A stretch of 27,719 nt of DNA, taken from NCBI GenBank assembly GCA_027604005.1, contig JADGJT010000313.1, positions 1-27,719 of the forward strand. The letters run 5' to 3'. This DNA is from Dinochytrium kinnereticum. Taxonomy: Eukaryota; Chytridiomycota; Chytridiomycetes; Chytridiales; Chytridiaceae. The position numbers and the translations under genes are program-made. Below the pieces are notes generated by a model. That model searched no databases. It was not told the origin of the DNA and worked only from the letters and a program-made list of their open reading frames with translations. Positions 20,621 through 27,719 of the stretch are shown piece by piece; the first letter of the stretch is position 1, and every line of letters starts with the position of its first letter.

Positions 20621-22841
20621 ATGACGGACGAGGCAACTCCGCCGAGTCGTCCACACAGCGACGACGCCCCACGCCCCCTGCCGCCGTCCTCTCCGCCGTC
20701 GCCCCTTCCTCCCTGCATCCGCGAGAGGACAGAGCAGCACCATCCGCCGCCCACAGGAACCGCACCCACCGCCGCGTCAACACCAGCACCACCACGCTGT
20801 CCCCGTCAAACACTCCTCCTCACCCCCTTCACAATCCACGCCAAGTCCCAGACAGCGATCCACCCCCGCTCGCCCTCCTTCCGGAAGAAGCTCGCTCAGA
20901 CGGTCCAGCAGCGACGCGGCGGTTCCACTGGGTGGGCCTCTGACGGCGGGTTTTGGGGGAGACGCGGGTTGACGTTTGCTTCCAAGGGCATGACGGGGAG
21001 AAAGAGGGGTCGTGTGGTGCTTTTTGGGTGTGGGGTTGGAGTGCTGATCGTGCTGCTGTTTGGCCATTTATGGCTTATGGGGGTTGGGAGGTTTGTGGGT
21101 GTGGGGGGGGTCAGGGGGTTTGGGGAGTTTGCGGGGAAGGGCGTTCAGGGTGTGGTTGTTGAGAGGGTTGATCAGAGTGGGGTTGGGGATCGTGAGGTTT
21201 CTATGGAGGAGGTGTTGAAGTGGAGTCAAAGGATTCGGGTTCCAAACTTTCCTTTTGCTTCTTCTTCCTCTTCGCAGACGCGAGAGGGTGATGAGAAGGT
21301 TGAAGTGGATGAAGGTGGTGGGAAGGCAGAAGAGGTGAGAATTAAGGATGAGATGGGGATTGTGAAGGAGGAGGACATTTCACCACCTTTTTCTATTGAT
21401 TCTGATGAGATTGTGAAGGGGGATGGGGGGAATGTGAAGCTTGATCCGAGATTGAACCCTTTTGCGCCAGAGAAAAGAAAAGACTCTCATGCGGGGTCGT
21501 TGAGGGGGCGTTTGGATGTGGACGATCTCAAGCATCGGTACTTTATTCCAAGGACCATTCATATCACGGTTCCTAACAAGGTTTGGCCTTTTGCTCTACT
21601 GACGTTATGAATGAACCCCCCGTTTATGATCCAACGGATTTCCTTAATCACTCCTCCATTCTCTTGTTTAGTTCCTTCTTGATATGACGACAACCAACAT
21701 TGTAGAGAAATGGAAGTCGCTCAACCCGGGCTTCACTATCCACCTCTACGACGACGACGACATGCGTGACCTAGTAAAACAGGTCTCAACCCCCTCAAAC
21801 GCATCTTCAGCACCTGCAGAATTTCCGACCGCTCTCGAAGTCTACGACTCTTTCGAACGATCCGTCGAAAAAGCCGACTTTTGGCGGTACCTCATCATCT
21901 ACCTCAAAGGTGGGGTCTATATCGACAGCGACGTGGCCCCACTTCAGCCAATCGACACTTGGTCCGACGCTTTTGACCCATATGTTGTTCGACGAGCCGT
22001 GAAAGAAGGGTACGGCGGTCCACATCAATTCCGTGACAACGGCCCGCCTGCGAATGCGCCACTGCTACAGGGATTCGTTGGGATGGAAGGGTACGTGAAG
22101 AGTGATTATGAGAGAATGAGAAGGGGGTTCACGTCAAAGATTCAATTCTGTCAATGGGCGTTTGCGTTTCGAAAAGGACACCCTTTCCTCTCAAGTGTCA
22201 TACTGAGGATCTTGGATGAAGTTGGTGCTGAGAGGAGACATTGGAGAGCCTCTCCTGAGGCGCTTGAGGGATGGCGGATGGGGGTTTTGCAGAGGACTGG
22301 ACCGGGGGTTTGGTCGAGAGCTGTTGAGGCTTGGATGAAAGAGTATGGGTGGGTGAAAGGACGGACACCTTTGGGATGGGTTTCGTGGTTGTTTCATCGG
22401 TATCCTCGTGGCTCACGCAGTCGCGTCACATCAGGCGACATCATCCAGCAGTATGAGATTGTGAACACTGTTGGGTTGATGCCGGTTCATGCGTTTGCCC
22501 ATGGTGATGAACCACAAGGGCCTAGGTCCATTTCTGAAGAGCATGTGTTGATTCGACACCTTTTTAGAGGATCTTGGAAGGAGGATGATGGGTTGGATGG
22601 GTGGATTCGGACGGATAAGGAGATTGCTGAAGGGGGTAGGGAGGGACTTCGAAATGCCTTTGGGGTGACGGTTTCTGAAGATGCTTTGAAGGGGGTTATG
22701 GGAGGGGTGTGGCCGCCGCCGAAGATTGAGGCGGGGTCCGTCGTTGGGCTGATGAGGGGTGGAGCCATGAATGATAGAGGTGAGGAGGGGGAAGGGTATG
22801 GGGACACAAAGAATGAAGGGCTGTCTCGGAAGGGTGTTTAG
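20621..22841 (+). CDS. Type II membrane glycosyltransferase with DXD motif, second paralogue, two exons
   Basis: Exons 20621-21580 and 21672-22841 join in phase 0 across a 91-base intron (GTTTGG to TTGTTTAG) that splits VPNK from FLLDMTTTN; 709 residues. A Pro/Ser/Thr-rich tail (1-125) precedes one hydrophobic anchor at about 131-153 and an acidic stem (160-300). The catalytic domain starts YFIPRTIHITVPNK and has KADFWRYLIIYLKGGVYIDSDV with D405-S-D407 as the metal-binding DXD. FCQWAFAFRKGHPFL and the late NTVGLMPVHAFAHG and LIRHLFRGSWK also occur in the gene at 541-2370. Golgi sugar transfer is the expected role; acceptor unknown. The frame is open back to an ATG at 20531, but that would place 30 residues in AT-rich DNA only 84 bases after the SDR stop, so 20621 is preferred. 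The C-terminal ~90 residues extend past the paralogue's end and are unassigned. Confidence 0.87.
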
Positions 22842-23393
22842 CCAGCGACAATAAAAAAGAAAGCTTGAAGTCTGGTGAGGAACGTGTGCCGAAGCAAGTC
22901 TTTGTTGTGGGGCATCCTTGACGGTTGACAGCACAGCACAGCACAGCATCCACCACACCATCCCCCCCCCCAGAGGCCCGGCGCAAGCACTGCAGCGCAG
23001 CTGGACGCGTCCAGGAGGTTCCAGAATAAAGGGAGGACGTGAAGAGTCGCAAGATGTGTTGGGCTTTTGTCGCGAAAGTGCAGAGGTTGGCCAGCAGTTG
23101 AGATTTTCTCTCCTTCGTGTCTGCCCCTTCCAACAAATTCATTCAAATCTCAACCAGCCATCCATCCAGCCCCACCGCCCTCCTCGAATCCATCCACCGC
23201 TTCACCCGCGCGACGGCCCATTCGAACCGAGGAGAGACGGCCATCCATCTGGTCGACACCACCCGCTTCTCTGCCTGAACCACCACCATCCATCCATCCA
23301 CCAGCGCCTTGGGGCCCTCCCCGCCTTTAGTGCTTTATCGCGCAGCCCAGCAACATTCATCCCTTCCGCTCGCTATCCGTACCATTCACAGCC
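22842..23393. other. Intergenic region before the LRR gene
   Basis: AATAAA at 22850-22855, nine bases after the glycosyltransferase stop, is a candidate polyadenylation signal. CACAG units repeat near 22930-22947, and CATC-rich DNA (CCATCCATCCA) around 23155-23300 is probably the 5' leader of the LRR gene. Open frames here are Pro/Ser-biased, overlap on both strands, and are not convincing. An in-frame stop at 23328-23330 limits upstream extension of the next gene unless a 5' intron exists. Confidence 0.5.
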
Positions 23394-26317
23394 ATGACTC
23401 CAAAGCCTCAACAAGACGCTGACGACGTGATGACATCCCTTCTCCCTCCCACCGTCTCAACATCGGTCGCGCCGGAACCCCCAGTCGTCACGACAACCGA
23501 AGCTCAGGTCCGTCCGTCTGTCACGGCTTCAACGGCTGACCCTCGACCGCCTGTGGTGAACCCAACGGTGCCGCCTGTTGTGAACCCGACGGTGCCGCCT
23601 GCTCCGTCACCGTCTCCGTCGACCACGGTCGTGCCGCCACCGCCGTCTCCCTCGCCGCCTCCCGTGGTTGTTTCGACCACGGCGCCGGTTGTCCCGACAG
23701 TGGTTTCTTCGATGGAGGATTGGTAAGGACTTGTGTGCTTTTTGTGTCCTGCAGCAAGGCTCAAGCTTCATGTCTGCTTCATTCATTCATTGACATGATG
23801 TTTTACGGCTTGTTTTTTTCCTTTGTGGTTCTCTAGCACGGCGTTGAGGGATTCTTTCCCCATTCTTGTCCCAAATGTCAACAGCTGCTGTGGAACTGAG
23901 AGAGTTGTTTGTAATGAGGTTGGAAGGATTACTCAGATGTAAGTGCCATCTTTTGTCAGTCCCAACAAGGACGAAACGATACCATGAACCAACATCCCTA
24001 ACCCTTTCTCTGCCGTTTCTTCAAAACACACAGCAAAGCAACCAACATGAACCTTTCGGGGCCCATTCCCCCAACTCTCGCCCGTCTGACCTTCCTCGAG
24101 CTTCTCTGGCTTTCCAACAACAGTCTGGGAGGTGCAATCCCACCAGACCTCGGGTCACTATCAAACCTACGCGATCTGTCGTTGCAGTCTAATCAACTTT
24201 CGGGGAAGATTCCGTCCACCCTTGGTTCGCTGAGTCGATTGCTGGTGTTGAATTTGGGGAGGAATCAGTTGGGAGGTACCATACCCGAGAGTTTGGCGAA
24301 TCTGGAGGCGTTGAATACATTGAGACTTGACGGGAACTTTTTGGTGGGGGGGCTGCCCAGGGGATTGAACGTGCCGAATTTGTGGGTTTGATTCCTTGTT
24401 CGCCCTCCCTAGTTTCTCTTTCTCCCTTCATCATTTTTGATTTCAAGCTTTCTTAACTTTTGAGTTTGACCGCATCTTGCTCATCTCTCCTTTGCTTTTC
24501 TCAGGAGCTACGAAGGAAACTGCCTTACAGGCGTCCCGGCCGCCTCCTCCCAGAAAACTGGTTGTGAGTTCGCCGCAACCACCTCCACTGCTCCCCCCGT
24601 TGCGACTGCGACCTCTCCAAACATCATTGACACAGCCGGAGGCGGCGCACCCAACAGCGGGGGAATGTCTCTAGCCGTCATTGGCATCATCATCGCCATT
24701 CCAGTCGCTGCAGTTTTCTTCATCGGAATCGTGTTGGCTTGTTTCTGGAGACGAAACCTCGATAAGGCTAAGAAGGCTTCTGGAAATCGCATGTCGGGTG
24801 CTGGGTTGACGACTGCTTCGGTTGCGGGGAGTTCTGTTGCTGATGAGGACGAAGAGGAGGAGTACGGGTCAACAGTTGCGGCTAACAAGAGGTTTTCGGG
24901 GGCCGGATTCGCGCCGAGGGGTGAGACGCCTTCGATGGTGGGTGTGGAGCAGAAGAGGATGAGTTACAATCGGGAGAGTATGATTGGGTCAGGGTATCCC
25001 CAGGTTCCACCTCCTGGGTCCGCAATAGGGGCGTCAATGAACCCATCAGGGGGGATGTATCATTCCCTTCCGACAGTTCAAACCTCGTCGTCCTTACCAC
25101 CGCAGCCTGTAGGATACTCGAGCGACCCTTCCCCTGGCTCCCTTTCGGCGCGTGACTCGTACATGAACCCCCAGACTTTGCAGCAGGGCAATTACTTTTC
25201 TGCACCGCGAGGATCTTACGCCCCACCTCCATCGACCTTCTTTGGTCCTGGCTCGACATTAGGCCGTCCCGTAAATCCCTCCGCTCTCCCCCCGAGATCC
25301 ACAACCCCAACAACTCAACGTACCCTCTCCATCGCCTCCTCATCCGCCTCCTCCGTACCCATGCAAGGTAACTCCAACAACCCTGCCGCGTTGGCGTCGA
25401 GAAGTGCTTTAGCGGGGGCTGCGGCTGTTCACCGCGCCGCTGCTGTGTCGGGCATGGCGGCGTTTGGCGCAGGGGATGAACCGCCACCGGCTTTTGAGGA
25501 GGACGTCTTTCAGGAGGAGATCATCGTGCCACCCCCAAGATCGGGGTCTTCGTTGAGTACGGCCTCGACGGGGGTGGACGTTAGGGGATCTGTCATCTCC
25601 TCTATCGATGTTTCGAGCCTTGGCGGCCAGCGTGACGTTAAGAAGGGGTTGCATGAATCTTCCAACGCCGTGACTTTCTCTGTTGTGGGTGGATCGTCGT
25701 CTGGATCGTCGTCGACGACGGCTGGGGTGTTCCCTGAGGAGACTGCTGCTATGAGAGATAGGAGGGAGGCTTTGAGGGCTTCTGGGGCTGTTGTGGCTTC
25801 GTTTGATCTTTCGGGAGGTGGAAGACCGGAGAAGGATCCTGGGGATGTGAGGATGTTCCCTCCTTCCACTGGGGGTGGTGGGTCTGGAAGGGTGGAGAAT
25901 TGGGGTCTTGCGAGGGTCTCGGATTGGTTGATTGAGATTGGGGTTCCCAGAAGTGTTTGCGGTACTTTTGAGGGTGAGTCTTCATTTTTCTTTCACGTCA
26001 ACGGAAACATTTCTAACCTTTTTTTCTTTTCCTTTCTTCTTTCTTCCTTTGGTTTCTTTCAACGTTTGAAACCTCTCTTCATTTTCACATCTTTCTTTTT
26101 TCCTTCCTCTGCTCCAGACCATAAGATTGATGGACGAAAGCTGCTTGCCCTTACGGATGATCAGCTTCGCGGTCAGCTGTCTATTTCTTCTGATCAGGTC
26201 AGAGCAACCATTTTGGCCGCTGTGCAGAGGCTTCGTGGTGCTGCGGGGAACGTCAGCCCTGGTGGACCTGGCGGTGAGGATGGGTTGCCGGCCTACAGAA
26301 CGATAGCTCATCGGTAA
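23394..26317 (+). CDS. LRR - transmembrane - SAM receptor-like protein, five exons
   Basis: Exons 23394-23722, 23837-23938, 24034-24381, 24505-25973, 26118-26317; 2448 bases, 815 residues, phases consistent. Residues 1-107 are Pro/Thr/Val-rich (mucin-like). DWCTALRDSFPIL...NSCCGTERVVCNEVGRITQI (about 108-144) resembles the cysteine-paired cap of plant-type LRR proteins. Four to five LRRs (about 145-262) fit LxxLxLxxNxLxGxIPxxL. Then SYEGNCLTGVP and a Ser/Thr stalk, a single membrane segment at about 316-341 (VIGIIIAIPVAAVFFIGIVL) with RR after it, a long Ser/Gly/Pro-rich cytosolic tail, and a SAM domain at about 723-790 (VENWGLARVSDWLIEIG ... DGRKLLALTDDQLRGQL). No kinase domain; signalling would be by SAM-mediated assembly, an inference. 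No signal peptide is visible at the chosen start, so a 5' exon may be missing. The exon 3 donor (GTGGGT at 24382) is the weakest junction. Confidence 0.86.
23547..23600 (+). repeat. Tandem 24-base coding repeat in the LRR gene
   Basis: Two copies of a 24-base unit (23547-23570 and 23571-23594, two mismatches) plus six bases of a third. It encodes PPVVNPTV twice within the proline-rich ectodomain stalk. Confidence 0.92.
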
Positions 26318-27123
26318 CATCAGTGATGGTGGGGTGTTAAGGGAAGGGCAGTGTGTTGTTTGTATTGCCTTTTTTCTTTCTTTCTTCGTTTTTTTGGTGT
26401 TGGGGGCTCTTCGTGAGTGGGTTGGCTCTCCTTTCTTAATATTATATTTTGAAAACTTTGTTTATTTTATTTTATAAAGGCATTATTATTAGTTTCTTGT
26501 TCCTGTGATGCTCTCTCTCCCTTTCTCTCTTTGTTTTTTCTCTTTTTCTTTCGTGTTTTGTTGTTGTTGTTGAGTTTTGCCTTTTCCATCTGTCTTTTCT
26601 CAACAACCTCCACTTGACCATGGAATGTCGAGACCTTGGTCTGTTTTGCTTTCCGTTGTATGTACAGTTGCTTATTTTTTTTTCTTTTATGGTGTCACCC
26701 GTTCCATTACTTTAAAATAGTTCCATTAAGTCATTATTGTTTGAGTTTCGATTTTGACAAAAATAAGCGTTTTCGTATTTTACGAAAGAGCAAACAAACA
26801 TGATCCTCTCGCCCGTTTTTTTTTTTTTTTTTTTTGTTGGTTAGGGTATTTATTTCTTCATTACATTCTCATCACTCCGTTCATTCTCCAACCGGACAGG
26901 TAAGGCATGATGGATGATAATTTCCTTTCCTGCCTAAAGTTGTGACATCCTCAAGGTCTTGTCATTTCACAGTCAACCATCATACGATGCCTTCGATTTC
27001 AAACCCCGAGGCGCGGACCAATGACAGCAAGGTAAGGCCATGCATCTGCCTCCCACACCTCACCCCAAGCAGTGCAACAATCATCCAAAGACAAAATTCC
27101 AATCCACCACCCACCCACCCTCC
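26318..27123. other. Intergenic region between the convergent LRR and SNF4 genes
   Basis: Both flanking genes end here, so it should hold two 3' untranslated regions. It is very T-rich, including an uninterrupted T run of about 20 bases near 26817-26835. A 61-codon frame at 26942-27127 shows no domain. No RNA gene or mobile element seen. Confidence 0.6.
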
Positions 27124-27637
27124 TTAAGCATTACTATACTTGTTCGCCAACAATCTCAAAATATCCGATAAGGAGATAACCCCCTGCATCCTTCTCTCCC
27201 CATCAATGACAATAAACCTATGCACCGTCATGTGCTTGATGGCTTCCAGGAGATCTCCAAGGGTGTCGGCAAAGGTGCAGGTGTGAATCCCTTCAAAGTC
27301 CTGGTCGAGTGTTAAGTTATGGGGCTGGGAGGGATGGGGGGACGCACCTGGGATCGTTTGGAGAGGGCTTCGCTGACGGGGATGCGGATGTCACAGAAAC
27401 CGCCGTCTTTTGCAAGGGCCTTTGTGGAGGGGAAGGGGGGTTTGCGGGGGTTGGGAGAATGGGTTAGATGGGATGCTGGGGGGATTCAGGGGGTATGGTT
27501 TGTAACATGAAAGTAAAGGAATTGCTGTTGTTGCTTTGGTTTTGGTTTTGGTTTTTGTTGTGAAAAGGGGGAGGTGGAAAAGTAGAATGAACCACGTACC
27601 AAAACGTCATACCGCTCATAAACATCCAGCAACACTC
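27124..27637 (-). CDS. SNF4: AMPK gamma subunit (Snf4), C-terminal CBS domains, partial at the right edge
   Basis: Three exons are visible on the minus strand: 27637-27600, 27419-27348 and 27300-27124; the 5' part lies beyond the window. They join as GVLLDVYERYDVL, then ALAKDGGFCDIRIPVSEALSKRSQ, then DFEGIHTCTFADTLGDLLEAIKHMTVHRF and VIDGERRMQGVISLSDIL, ending KYSNA. This is the end of CBS3 and the whole of CBS4 of the gamma subunit, including the HR pair and the SLSDIL strand that line the AMP/ATP-binding pocket. The protein is the nucleotide-sensing subunit of the SNF1/AMPK complex, which turns on alternative-carbon use when glucose is scarce. Introns (27599-27420, 27347-27301) have GTACGT and GTGCGT donors; the second is only 47 bases. 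Identity is firm; the number of missing exons is unknown. Confidence 0.94.
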
Positions 27638-27719
27638 CTGCTCGACACAAAACCAAAAAAAAAAACAAAAAAATTAAATTCAATCATCCAACTCAATGAA
27701 CACCAAAAACCAAAAAAAA

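Noticed and set aside
24882..25487. A 201-codon minus-strand frame
   Set aside because: Antisense to the Ser/Pro-rich tail of the LRR-SAM gene, low complexity and without domain content.
1..27719. Mobile elements, CRISPR arrays, terminal inverted repeats
   Set aside because: No transposase, reverse transcriptase, integrase or regular spaced repeats were seen; the only repeats are microsatellites and one short coding tandem.

Overview
This is a window of fungal nuclear DNA from an early-diverging lineage, most likely a chytrid (Chytridiomycota). The reasons are many short introns (43 to about 375 bases) with GT-AG borders, an AMPK-gamma/Snf4 and a Yvh1 phosphatase of standard eukaryotic type, and a plant-style LRR/transmembrane/SAM protein with a cysteine-rich LRR cap. 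This is inferred from gene content; no rRNA or tRNA gene was found to fix the taxonomy. Most genes are split, so I rebuilt exons by hand from splice borders, reading-phase agreement and family motifs.

Layout. 541-2370 (+): Golgi-type membrane glycosyltransferase with a DXD motif. 3043-3522 (-): small DUF3605-like protein. 4099-5513 (-): YVH1/DUSP12 phosphatase in six exons. 6247-8685 (-): intronless membrane-anchored GH32 fructosidase with a C-terminal CBM66-like domain. 10333-13069 (-) and 15200-17464 (+): a head-to-head pair of nine-exon paralogues encoding multi-pass membrane proteins of unknown function. 17849-20446 (+): zinc-knuckle/short-chain dehydrogenase fusion. 20621-22841 (+): a second glycosyltransferase paralogous to the first. 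23394-26317 (+): LRR-TM-SAM receptor-like protein. 27124 to the right edge (-): C-terminal part of the AMPK gamma subunit. Genes between 3 and 13 kb lie on the minus strand and those between 15 and 26 kb on the plus strand, so 13070-15199 is a divergent switch point.

How the genes relate. No operon or clear pathway cluster is visible; this is ordinary fungal gene order. There is a loose sugar theme: Snf4 signals glucose limitation in fungi, GH32 releases fructose from sucrose or fructans, and the two glycosyltransferases probably glycosylate proteins or lipids in the secretory pathway. Proximity does not show that they work together.

The least described element is the divergent membrane-protein pair. 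The two proteins have diverged a lot, but exon number, almost all intron phases, three exact exon lengths (59, 37 and 122 bases) and short motifs agree. The plus copy reads open throughout. The minus copy has one apparent extra base in exon 6, either a lesion, a sequence error or a misjudged splice. The next most interesting items are the bacterial-looking domain layout of the membrane-anchored GH32 gene, the SDR fusion lacking the usual active-site tyrosine, and the kinase-less LRR-TM-SAM receptor.
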